DNA of 64,000 bases from Parabacteroides sp048465615 (lineage in GTDB: Bacteria > Bacteroidota > Bacteroidia > Bacteroidales > Tannerellaceae): contig DBFWLD010000035.1 of assembly GCA_048465615.1 (NCBI GenBank), positions 48,104 to 112,103 of the forward strand. The letters run 5' to 3'. The position numbers and the translations under genes were made by a program. The notes beneath the pieces were generated by a model, which did not search any database, was not told the origin of the DNA, and saw only the letters and a list, made by a program, of their open reading frames with translations. Position 1 is the stretch's first letter. Each line of letters begins with the position of its first letter. Below, one piece after another: positions 24,956 to 33,700 of this stretch.

Positions 24956-27154
24956 ATGAAACGGGCATTTTGTCATTATACCCAATTGGATACCATGGAT
25001 TGCGGGCCGACCTGCCTGCGCATGATCGCGAAACATTACGGGCGGGTTTATTCCCTTCAATATTTGCGCGAGCGGTCGTTTATCACCCGGGAAGGAGTTT
25101 CCATGCTCGGCATCAGCGAGGCGGCCGAAGCTATCGGTTTGCGTACTACAGGCGTACGTATCGGTTTGCGGCAGCTCGTGGAAGAATGTCCTTTGCCATG
25201 TATCTTGCATTGGAATCAATGCCATTTTGTGGTATGTTATAAAATAGAAAAGGGAAAGTTCTATATCGCCGATCCGGCCGCCGGCCTGGCTACGTACGAT
25301 GAAAGCGAGTTTCGGCGTTGCTGGATCAGTACCAAAGCCGGTGGTGAAGAAACCGGGGTGGCCCTTTTATTGGAGCCGGGACCTAAATTCTATGAGGAGG
25401 CGCCCGAAGAACCGGAAAAGTCGCAACGCAATCTGCGTTTCTTTTTTCGATATCTTCAACCCTATAAGCGCGAAATGGTACAACTGGTGCTCGGCATGCT
25501 TACGGCCAGTATCCTGCAACTTATTTTGCCCTTCCTCACCCAGTCGCTGGTAGACACCGGCGTGCGCGATAGCAACCTGAATTTCATTACGCTGATTCTC
25601 ATCGCTCAATTGGTAATTTTTGTGGCCAAATTGTCGGTCGATTTTATCCGCAGTTGGATATTGCTGCATGTGAATACCCGCATCAATATCTCGTTGATCT
25701 CCGATTTCCTGGCGAAACTGATGCGCCTTCCCTTACATTTCTTCGATACGAAAATGGTAGGCGACATCATGCAACGCATCGGCGATCATAACCGGATCGA
25801 GACTTTTATGACCGGTTCGTCCATCAGCACCTTGTTTTCTTTTATGAACTTTATCGTATTCGGCATTGTGCTGGCCTATTACGATCTGACTATTCTGGGC
25901 ATTTTTCTGGTAGGCAACGGGCTGTATGTGGCCTGGGTACTGGCCTTTATGAAGTACCGCCGCGAACTCGACATCCGCCGTTTTTCCCAGGCGGCGGGCG
26001 AACAGAGCAACCTTTTTCAACTTATCACCGGCATGCAGGAGATCAAGCTCAATAATTGCGAAACCGAGAAACGGTGGCAGTGGGAGCGTATCCAGGTAAA
26101 GCTTTTCAAAATCAGCGTAAAAAGTTTGGCGTTGGAGCAATACCAGCAAATGGGGGCTGTTTTTTTCAACCAGACTACCAATATCCTGATTTCCTTTATT
26201 GCGGCGCGAGCCGTGGTGGAGGGGAATCTTACGTTAGGTATGATGGTGTCGCTCACTTACATCGTAGGGCAACTTACTTCGCCTATCGAACAGCTTATTG
26301 CTTTTTCGCGGGCTTTTCAGGATGCGAAAATCAGCTTGGAACGTTTAGGCGAAATTCATCAGAAGGAAGATGAGGAGCAGGCTACCGGTGTAAAACTTGC
26401 TACGTTGCCGGAAGGACGTATGCTGAAAATCGAAAATGTAAGTTTCAATTACGACGGGGCCGACCGCGATTATGTGCTCGAAGGGATCAACCTGCAAATA
26501 CCGGCCCGGCAGGTAACTGCCATTGTCGGTGCAAGCGGAAGCGGAAAAACTACTTTGATTAAATTATTATTAGGTTTCTATACTCCCAATAAGGGCAGTA
26601 TTAAAGTGGGCGAAACCTTGTTGCAGCATATCAACCCGCATGTATGGAGGAGCAAAACCGGTTCGGTGATGCAGGACGGATTTATTTTTTCCGATACGAT
26701 TGCCAACAACATTGCCGTCGGAGTGGAAACGATCGACAAGGAAAGGTTGCTGCATGCCGTGGAGGTGGCCAATATCCGCGAGTTTATCGATACGTTGCCT
26801 TTGGGTTACAATACCAAAATCGGGATGGAGGGTAACGGGGTGAGTCAGGGGCAGCGGCAGCGCATCCTCATCGCCCGGGCCGTATATAAAAATCCCGAAT
26901 TTATTTTCCTCGACGAAGCCACCAATGCGCTCGATGCTAACAACGAAAAGGAGATTATGGAGCAATTGCATGCTTTTTATAAAGGGAAGACAGTGGTAGT
27001 GGTGGCACACCGGCTCAGCACGGTGCGCGATGCGGATAAAATCGTCGTGCTCGACCAGGGGCGCATCGCCGAGGAAGGCACGCATGCCACGCTGACGGAA
27101 AAGCGCGGTATCTATTATCAATTAGTGAAAAACCAACTGGAACTGGGATCGTAA
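24956..27154 (+). CDS. Peptidase-containing ABC exporter (C39 family), PCAT2
   Basis: A 732-residue leader-cleaving peptide exporter, paralogous to PCAT1. The C39 peptidase has Cys16 in MDCGPTC, His90 in HWNQCHF and Asp106 in IADPAAG. The membrane domain spans about 160-450. The ATPase domain shows Walker A GASGSGKTT, signature VSQGQRQR and Walker B FIFLDEAT. The start is supported by AAAAGGAG just upstream. The stop and the next start share one base (TAATG), so PCAT2 and the HlyD adaptor are translationally coupled. No precursor peptide is adjacent, so it may serve precursors encoded elsewhere, possibly those at 4.7-5.2 kb. Confidence 0.93.
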   Translation: MKRAFCHYTQLDTMDCGPTCLRMIAKHYGRVYSLQYLRERSFITREGVSMLGISEAAEAIGLRTTGVRIGLRQLVEECPLPCILHWNQCHFVVCYKIEKGKFYIADPAAGLATYDESEFRRCWISTKAGGEETGVALLLEPGPKFYEEAPEEPEKSQRNLRFFFRYLQPYKREMVQLVLGMLTASILQLILPFLTQSLVDTGVRDSNLNFITLILIAQLVIFVAKLSVDFIRSWILLHVNTRINISLISDFLAKLMRLPLHFFDTKMVGDIMQRIGDHNRIETFMTGSSISTLFSFMNFIVFGIVLAYYDLTILGIFLVGNGLYVAWVLAFMKYRRELDIRRFSQAAGEQSNLFQLITGMQEIKLNNCETEKRWQWERIQVKLFKISVKSLALEQYQQMGAVFFNQTTNILISFIAARAVVEGNLTLGMMVSLTYIVGQLTSPIEQLIAFSRAFQDAKISLERLGEIHQKEDEEQATGVKLATLPEGRMLKIENVSFNYDGADRDYVLEGINLQIPARQVTAIVGASGSGKTTLIKLLLGFYTPNKGSIKVGETLLQHINPHVWRSKTGSVMQDGFIFSDTIANNIAVGVETIDKERLLHAVEVANIREFIDTLPLGYNTKIGMEGNGVSQGQRQRILIARAVYKNPEFIFLDEATNALDANNEKEIMEQLHAFYKGKTVVVVAHRLSTVRDADKIVVLDQGRIAEEGTHATLTEKRGIYYQLVKNQLELGS

Positions 27155-28461
27155 TGGAAACGAAAAAAGAGGAAAAACCTGTCGAATTGCGTAGTGAAGA
27201 GGTACAGGAAATCATGGGACAGATTCCGGCATGGATCGTCCGATGGGGAATTACGGTGTTGTTCGGGGTGATCGCCGTGCTGGTGGTAGGGAGTTGCTTT
27301 TTCAAATATCCCGACGTTATTACGGCCGAGATGACGCTTACCAGTCCGAACCCGGCGGTTCAGGTTGTGGCGCGTGCCTCGGGGCGTATCAGCCGGCTGT
27401 ATGTAGAAGACGGCGCGGCGGTGACGGCGGGAAGCGCCTTGGCTATTATCGAGAATCCGGCTTCTACCGAGGCGATAGTGCGGCTGAAGGCACGTTTGGA
27501 ATCGACGGCTCTGGCGCCCGATAGCGCCCTAAGGTGTTTCCTGCCCCAAGAGGCTGCGGTATTGGGAGACGTTCAAACCGATTATATTGCCTTCCTGCGT
27601 ACCTTGCACGAATATGCCAATTACCGGAATCTGGCTTATTATCCGAAAAAGATAGCTGCCGTAGAAGAGCAGATAAAAAAATATCGTCTTTATTATGAAA
27701 ATATTTTCCGGCAACGGCAGGTGACGGCCTCGCAGCATCAGTTGTCGGGCCGGCAATATGCCCGCGATTCGCTTTTGTTTGCCCGTCAGGTAATTTCGGC
27801 TTCTGAGCACGAGACCTCGCGCAGCGAATGGCTTCAGAGCCGGTATACGCTGGAGGGGGCGGATGCTTCCCTGAACAATCTGAAAATCCAGCTCGGAGAG
27901 TTGGAACAAAGTTTGCTCGATTTGCGGTTGGAACAGTCGGAAAAAGAACGTTCGCTCTGGCAGGATTATCGCCGATCGGTTGAACAATTGCAGAATGCCA
28001 TCCACGCATGGGAATTGAGTTACCGGTTGGTTTCGCCTATTGCCGGTTGCGTTACTTTTACCAAATACTGGCATGAAAACCAATACATCCCGGCCGGAGA
28101 AACGGTTTTCTCGGTGGTGCCTTCGCGGGAGGATTCGCTTATAGGGATTGCTTTATTGCCTATACAGCGTTCGGGGAAGGTAAAAAAGGGGCAACGGGCG
28201 ATTATTCGTTTCGCCAATTATCCCGACCAGGAATTCGGGATTGTGAACGGGGTGGTATCTTCTCTTTCATTGGTTCCCGACGAAAATAATTACCGGGTGG
28301 AAATTGCATTGCCCCACGGGTTGACAACCAATTATAAGCGCACGCTCCCTGTTACCCAGGAAATGAAAGCTTCTGCCGAGATCGTAACCGAAGACCTCCG
28401 ATTGATCGAACGATTTTTCCTACCCGTAAAGAAGGTGCTGAAAGAGGGGTTTGATGAATAA
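27154..28461 (+). CDS. HlyD-family adaptor of the C39 exporter
   Basis: A 435-residue membrane-fusion protein. A cytoplasmic start with VELRSEEVQEIMGQIPAWIV leads into one membrane helix (ITVLFGVIAVLVVGSCFF). Then come the first lipoyl half (VVARASGRISRLYVEDGAAV), a long coiled coil (about 150-280), the second lipoyl half (LVSPIAGCVTF) and a beta-barrel domain (KKGQRAIIRFANYPDQEFG). It would bridge PCAT2 to an outer-membrane channel. It is the only full adaptor for C39 exporters in the window; its N-terminal block matches the 60-residue stub beside PCAT1. Confidence 0.92.
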   Translation: METKKEEKPVELRSEEVQEIMGQIPAWIVRWGITVLFGVIAVLVVGSCFFKYPDVITAEMTLTSPNPAVQVVARASGRISRLYVEDGAAVTAGSALAIIENPASTEAIVRLKARLESTALAPDSALRCFLPQEAAVLGDVQTDYIAFLRTLHEYANYRNLAYYPKKIAAVEEQIKKYRLYYENIFRQRQVTASQHQLSGRQYARDSLLFARQVISASEHETSRSEWLQSRYTLEGADASLNNLKIQLGELEQSLLDLRLEQSEKERSLWQDYRRSVEQLQNAIHAWELSYRLVSPIAGCVTFTKYWHENQYIPAGETVFSVVPSREDSLIGIALLPIQRSGKVKKGQRAIIRFANYPDQEFGIVNGVVSSLSLVPDENNYRVEIALPHGLTTNYKRTLPVTQEMKASAEIVTEDLRLIERFFLPVKKVLKEGFDE

Positions 28462-28640
28462 GGTAGGAGAAACTTTTGCCGAAAAAGATATTTTTACTTG
28501 AAAGGGGTTGTAAGGAGTCTTGGTTTTCGCTTCCCGTCTCTTGGAAGAGATAAGATAGATAACGACAGGGTAGCTCAGATAGAAAAGCGAGTATCCTGTA
28601 TATCTTCCGGCAATACCTTTTTAGTAAGCATCTGGCCCGG

Positions 28641-28661
28641 AAAACCGCCCTCTGCGGTTTT
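28641..28661. terminator. Short bidirectional terminator beside the invertible segment
   Basis: AAAACCGC (28641-28648), loop CCTCT, GCGGTTTT (28654-28661). It overlaps the stop codon of the truncated FecR gene on the minus strand and lies outside the invertible segment. It would end sigma-fecR transcripts in the present orientation and also separate the switch from the PCAT2/HlyD operon. Confidence 0.65.
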
Positions 28662-28992
28662 ATTTCTTCTTGGTTGATTGTAAGTTAATCATTTTCTTGC
28701 TGAGTCCGAACAGAACTAAGGCGGCGATATATCCTACCCGCCTAAACCAAAGCGCATACTTCCGCTTAGAAGAAGCCTCTTTCTTTTCCAGACGGGAAAC
28801 CAGTTGAGTATAAGCCGATTTTAATTCTTTTTCTTCTGTAAACCTTAGTTCATCTTTCAAACTCCATATACGTTCTATTTCAAACAATTGAGCAGCATTC
28901 GCCTCATTTCCGGCAATCCATTGCTCTATTTGTTCTACCTCCTGGGCAGAACAACTATTTGTAAGAAATCGTATAAGTATTTGCTCGTTCAT
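28660..28992 (-). CDS. FecR-type anti-sigma factor, N-terminal part (split by inversion)
   Basis: 110 residues from ATG 28992. The N-terminal cytoplasmic anti-sigma helices of Bacteroidota FecR are clear (ILIRFLTNSCSAQEVEQIEQ, WIAGNEANAAQLFEIERIW), followed by the basic stretch and the start of the membrane helix (VGYIAALVLFGL). Residue 97 is where the 24-bp inverted repeat ends; the following 13 residues (SKKMINLQSTKKK) come from outside the segment and are unlike FecR. The rest of the protein is encoded on the other strand at 29808-30590. The gene follows the sigma gene on the same strand. In E. coli FecR, N-terminal fragments alone can keep FecI active, so this form may not be inert. Confidence 0.85.
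   Translation of the reverse strand: MNEQILIRFLTNSCSAQEVEQIEQWIAGNEANAAQLFEIERIWSLKDELRFTEEKELKSAYTQLVSRLEKKEASSKRKYALWFRRVGYIAALVLFGLSKKMINLQSTKKK
28703..28726 (+). repeat. Left inverted repeat of the invertible segment
   Basis: 24 bp, an exact reverse complement of 29843-29866; identity stops at the next base on each side. On the minus strand it encodes AALVLFG and part of a Leu codon of FecR. Confidence 0.95.
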
Positions 28993-29129
28993 CCTCCTGT
29001 TTGTTACTTCTCTATAAAAAAGACAACTCAAGGGAAGAAAATTACGTAGTAAATTAAAAAAATAAGCAAAATAAAACAAGATTACCTTTCTGCAAAGACT
29101 TTCTGCCGCTTTATAAGATAGAACCGGTT

Positions 29130-29714
29130 CTAACGGCCTAAGGAAAGGAACAGGAACAGAATAAAAAGATCTTTCAAATCGGTACGGAGAAAATGAATAG
29201 CTTGGCGGATATGAGTTTCTACGGTGCGGGTAGAAATTCCCATGACTTCGGCAATTTGCTTATGGCTCATATCGTGGAAATAGCAAAGGTAAAAGGCCTC
29301 CCGACATTTCGGAGGCAATTTATTAGCCGACGCTTCGATAATCTCCCGAATATTTTGATGAGTAACCTGTTTCCATACTTCATTTGAATCAGATTTCTCC
29401 GTCCAGAAACGCATGCGGGCTTCAGCCAGGCGTACCTGGGTTTGGTATTCATCGACTACCATTTGATGTTTGAGATGATTCAGACAGCTATGTTGAAGAC
29501 TTTTGTATAAATAGGCTTCGATATTGTTAGCCAGATAGTTTTGCTTATTTTCCCAGTAGGAAGTAAAAATCTCTTGCACCAGATCTTTTGCCGTATGTTC
29601 GTCGACAAAGCGACAAGCCAAGGCCATTAGTTTAGGATAAAAGTATTCAAAAAACAACTGAAACGTTTTCTTATCTCCCAGCTTTAGTTTTTCTATGTCA
29701 ATATTATCCTGCAT
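29130..29714 (-). CDS. ECF-type RNA polymerase sigma factor
   Basis: A 194-residue ECF sigma-70 factor from ATG 29714; an upstream in-frame codon at 29741 gives nine more residues of poor quality. Region 2 is seen in FFEYFYPKLMALACRFVDEH and AKDLVQEIFTSYWENK, region 4 in LPPKCREAFYLCYFHDMSHK and QIAEVMGISTRTVETHIRQA. Such factors in Bacteroidota drive SusC/SusD operons under control of a FecR-type anti-sigma and a receptor with an STN domain, all three of which are present here. The gene lies entirely inside the invertible segment. A TTACTTTG close to the -7 consensus lies upstream near 29741-29748 within the segment, so the promoter may travel with it. Confidence 0.92.
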   Translation of the reverse strand: MQDNIDIEKLKLGDKKTFQLFFEYFYPKLMALACRFVDEHTAKDLVQEIFTSYWENKQNYLANNIEAYLYKSLQHSCLNHLKHQMVVDEYQTQVRLAEARMRFWTEKSDSNEVWKQVTHQNIREIIEASANKLPPKCREAFYLCYFHDMSHKQIAEVMGISTRTVETHIRQAIHFLRTDLKDLFILFLFLSLGR

Positions 29715-29807
29715 GTAAGAATCCTTTTCCAATAGCCGCAAAGTAAAGATTAATTTTCATATTACAGAAAAAAAAGTCGTTATTCTTCCCTCGGAGGCCC
29801 GGCGGTC

Positions 29808-30590
29808 GTGGCCCTCTTTCTACTCCCGCTTCCTGTGTTCGACGCCGCCTTAGTTCTGTTCGGACTTATATCCGTTACGTTGTTGATAAGCAGGGAAGAA
29901 GAGGTGGTAGCTTTGAATGTCATCGCAGTGCCCAACGGCCAGCGTGCCACTCTTATGTTGAGCGATGGGACAAAAGTTTCCTTAAATGCCGGAAGCCGGT
30001 TTACCTATCCGTCGGATTTCTCCGGGAAAAAACGCATGGTGAATCTATCGGGCGAAGGCTACTTCGAAGTGACGCATAAAAACGGGGCACCTTTTATCGT
30101 TAATCTGCCTTTGCTGGAAATAAAGGTGTTGGGAACCACATTTAATGTAAAGGCCTATACCGACGAAGATACCGAAGTAACCCTGGAAAAAGGCAAAGTA
30201 GAAGTGTTTGTAGATGCCTCCGGCGATACGCAACCGGAAAGCAGCCTCCGATTATACCCCAACCAACAACTTCGCTGCACCCCTGCTAAACAAGTTAGCC
30301 TTCGCGAAGTAGATCCTGCCGTTTCTACAAGTTGGCTGGTAGGCGGCTTTTTCTTCGACAACCTGCCGTTGGCTACCCTGATGAAAGAACTGGAAAGACG
30401 TTTCGACGTGACCATTCGCATAGCCGACCCCCAACTCGCCCGTCAGGTCTTCACCTGCCATACCAAGGCCGGCGCTACCCTTGGCGATATTCTCGACGTA
30501 TTGCAAAATACACGGAAAATGAACTACGTGCAACGCGATAAAACCTATATAATATTCACCCCTAACACTTCGATGCCTATGAACGAATAA
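29808..30590 (+). CDS. FecR-type anti-sigma factor, C-terminal periplasmic part (split by inversion)
   Basis: A 260-residue frame. From residue 13 it reads AALVLFGL within the right repeat, then ISVTLLISREEEVVALNVIA and the FecR domain (VPNGQRATLMLSDGTKVSLN, GEGYFEVTHKNGAPFIV, VLGTTFNVKAY). It closes with the C-terminal DUF4974-like part (FDNLPLATLMKELERRFDVT). Residues 1-12 (MALFLLPLPVFD, GTG start) derive from the invertible segment and make a hydrophobic start, so in the present orientation this half might still be membrane-anchored if translated. It lacks the cytoplasmic sigma-binding helices, which are on the other strand at 28660-28992. Confidence 0.85.
   Translation: MALFLLPLPVFDAALVLFGLISVTLLISREEEVVALNVIAVPNGQRATLMLSDGTKVSLNAGSRFTYPSDFSGKKRMVNLSGEGYFEVTHKNGAPFIVNLPLLEIKVLGTTFNVKAYTDEDTEVTLEKGKVEVFVDASGDTQPESSLRLYPNQQLRCTPAKQVSLREVDPAVSTSWLVGGFFFDNLPLATLMKELERRFDVTIRIADPQLARQVFTCHTKAGATLGDILDVLQNTRKMNYVQRDKTYIIFTPNTSMPMNE
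29843..29866 (+). repeat. Right inverted repeat of the invertible segment
   Basis: 24 bp, an exact reverse complement of 28703-28726. It encodes AALVLFG plus part of Leu in the FecR C-terminal frame, the same residues and the same phase as the left repeat on the opposite strand. Confidence 0.95.
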
Positions 30591-30618
30591 TGTACAAACT
30601 CCTTACACCCAAAAAAGA

Positions 30619-30646
30619 ACCGGCCGATGTGGAGGCATCCGCCGGT
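30619..30646 (+). promoter_or_regulatory. Hairpin in the fecR-susC gap
   Basis: ACCGGC-C-GATG pairs with CATC-C-GCCGGT around a six-base loop (one C-C mismatch). It lies 28 bases after fecR ends and 64 bases before the susC start, with no T-run, so a processing or stability element in the leader is more likely than a terminator. Confidence 0.45.
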
Positions 30647-30710
30647 CTGAAGAACTTAGAGTGATAAACTAAATGAAAAAATAATAAACCAACTAAATTC
30701 CTGCGAATGT

Positions 30711-33700
30711 ATGAATTATGCAGTAAATAGCATGACCGGCAAAGTTGAAAAAACTTTAGGAATGCGAAAAATTCTTTTTAGGATGAAATTTTTTCTTCTC
30801 TTCCTCGCAGTCAGTACGCTACAGGCTTTTGCCGCCCTGTCCTATTCCCAGTCTGCCCGCCTCACGCTGGATATGGATAATGCAACCGTAGCCGAGGTGC
30901 TTTCCACCATTGAAAAAGAAACACAGTTTTATTTCACCTACAGCGTAGAAGAAATTAATACCCGCAGCAAAGTATCCGTCCGTGCGGAAAACGAATCGGT
31001 AGAAGCTGTGTTGAACCAAATCTTCCGTTCGGACCAAGTGCGTTATGTAATTAACGATCGCCACATCGCTTTGTTCAAAGCCGCTTCCAAAGGCAAGACA
31101 GCCGCCCCCGCGCCTCAGCAGAAAACCCTTACGGTAAAAGGCCAGGTGAAAGATACCCACGGCGAACCCGTAGTAGGAGCCTCTATCGTAGTGAAAGGCA
31201 CCACCAACGGCACCGTAACCGATATGGACGGTTATTACACCCTCTCGAACGTAGCCGAAGGCCAAACCCTTTCGTATTCGTTTATCGGCATGAAAGCCCA
31301 GGAAATCAAAGCCGGGAAGACGACCATCGATGTCGTCTTGCAGGAAGATGCCATCGGGTTGAACGAGGTGGTGGCCATCGGCTACGGCTACGTGAAAAAG
31401 AAAGACCTTACCGGCGCTGTTTCTACGGTCTCGGCCGAAGACATGGTAATGGGAGGAACCGTCAGCAATGCCGCCCAAGCCTTGCAAGGCAAGACTGCCG
31501 GCGTACAAGTTTCCCAAAGCTCGAAAGCGCCCGGGGGCACGATTTCCGTTCGCGTGCGCGGCAGCAACTCCATCAGCTCGACCAACGAACCGCTGTATGT
31601 GGTAGACGGCTTCCCCTCCACCGAAGGGTTGAACATTAACCCCAACGACATCGAATCCATGCAGATTCTGAAAGATGCTTCCGCAACGGCAATTTACGGC
31701 GCCCGCGGCGCCAACGGCGTCGTGCTGATTACCACCAAACGAGGCAAAGCCGGCGAAAACAAGATTTCATACAATGGATATATAGGCGCTCAGAAGATTC
31801 AGAATCCGTTCGATTTTATCAATGCCAAGGATTATATGAACCTGCAAAACGCCCTGTACCAGGAAATCGAAGGGCAGGAAGGCAATCCGAACGGAGCTTA
31901 CACCCCCTCGCAGTTGCAATCCGACGTCGATACCGACTGGCTCGAAGCCTGTACCCGCCTCGGATTGGTGCAGGACCACAACATCCAGTTCCGCGGAGGT
32001 TCCGAAAAAACGAAGGTGCTTACCAGCTTGGGGTACTATATGCAGGAAGGGATTCTGAAGAACACCGATTTCAACCGGATTTCCGGCCGCGTGAATGTCG
32101 ACCAGACGATCAACGAGTTTATCAAGGCAGGCGCTACGATGTATGCCCACCGGGAAAAATCGAAATTCCAGGAATATAGCGGCAATATCGTCAATTCGAA
32201 TGTATTGCTGAGCGTGATGAGTTACGATCCCACCGTATTGCCTTACAATTCCGACGGTTCGTACGGACGCGTGCCCGGCGGCCGAGGCGATAACCCGCTG
32301 GCCAACTTGCTGGAACGGAAGAACGACATGACCAACGACAAGTTCAACGGTACGGCTTTCGTAGAAGTAACTCCTTTTGCCGGTTTCAGCGCCAAAGCTA
32401 CGGCAGGCGTAGAGTTGCTGCATAATTTCAAAGGAACCTATCTGCCGGCTTCTACCACCTACCAAGGAAGCATCGACAACGGGGTAGCCACCACCTACGA
32501 CTATAGGGCCACCCGCCAGGTATTCGAAGGCATTCTGAACTATATGCACACCTTCGGCGGGATGCACGATCTGAATGTGATGCTGGGGTATACCTACGAA
32601 AAATTCTCGGCCGAATACCGTAGCATCAACGCCAAAGACTTTTCCACCGACCTGTTCGAATGGAACAACCTGGGGGCCGCTGCTCAGAAAACAAGCATCG
32701 GATCGAATAAGACGGAAAATATGCTGGTGTCCTTCTTCGGCCGTGCCAACTACACCTTCCGCGACAAATACCTGGCTACCGTTACGGTACGCCGCGACGG
32801 TTCTTCCCGTTTCGGAGCCAACAACCATTGGGGTACCTTCCCTTCCGGCTCTGTGGCTTGGCGGGCCGGCGAAGAAGACTTTATTAAAAACTGGGGTGTC
32901 TTCAGCAACCTGAAACTCCGGGCAGGCTTCGGAGTAACCGGCAACGAACGTATCGGCGATTACGCTTCCTATGCCTTGATGTCGACCAACCACATCACCC
33001 TCGACGGATCGACCAACGTGGCCGGTACCCACCTGAACCAGTCGAGCGCGGAAAACCGCGATTTGAAATGGGAAACCACCTCGCAATATAACATCGGCGC
33101 CGATATGGGTTTCCTCGACGGACGCCTGGCGATTACCCTCGACGGATATTGGAAAAAAACCAAAGACCTGCTGCTCAAAGTGAAGCTGCCCATGTATACC
33201 GGTTTTACCTCCGGCCAGCAGAACATCGGCTCGATTCAGAACCGCGGCTTCGAGATCGACCTGACTTCGCATAACCTGACAGGCGATTTCGTGTGGGATA
33301 CGAAATTCAATTTCGCGTTGAACCGCAATAAGGTATTGGATCTGGGCGAAAACGGCGATATTTATATTACCTCGTCGAAACCCGTAGGGACAGTCTCGGA
33401 AGAACAATTCGCCATTGTACGCGAAGGAGAATCGCTCGGCTCGTTATTCGGCTATATGTATGCAGGCGTTATGCAGCCGGGAGAAACCTATGCTCCCCAG
33501 CCTAATGCCAAGCCGGGCGATCCTAAATTTGTCGATATTAACAAGGACGGCAAGATCGATTCGGACGACCGTACCATCATCGGCCATGCCAGCCCCGACT
33601 TCATTTTAGGATTAACCAACAACTTCGCCTGGAAAGGGTTCGATTTGTCTATCTTTTTCCAAGCATCCGTGGGCAACGACCTGCTGAACATGACGCGCAT

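Larger units (their letters stand above)
28703..29866. other. Invertible DNA segment carrying sigma factor and fecR 5' end
   Basis: 1164 bp bounded by a perfect 24-bp inverted repeat (28703-28726 and 29843-29866). It contains the ECF sigma gene and 97 codons of fecR on the minus strand. Both repeats code for the FecR membrane helix (AALVLFGL) in the same frame. Inverting the segment gives sigma, fecR (97 + 240 = 337 residues, a normal FecR length), susC and susD, all on the plus strand. No recombinase gene is in the window; Bacteroidales commonly use tyrosine recombinases acting elsewhere on the chromosome. Repeats and reading frames are observed; the inversion itself is inference. Confidence 0.88.

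Noticed and set aside
28660..28992. The fecR 5' part considered as an ordinary frameshift pseudogene
   Set aside because: The reading frame is intact up to the inverted repeat, and the break coincides exactly with it, which fits inversion rather than mutation.
29808..30590. The fecR 3' part considered as a stand-alone complete FecR gene
   Set aside because: It lacks the cytoplasmic helices found in every FecR, and the missing part is present on the other strand, joined through an exact in-frame inverted repeat.
31767..33407. 546-residue minus-strand frame within susC
   Set aside because: A shadow of the susC gene caused by the codon bias of this genome; no domain pattern.
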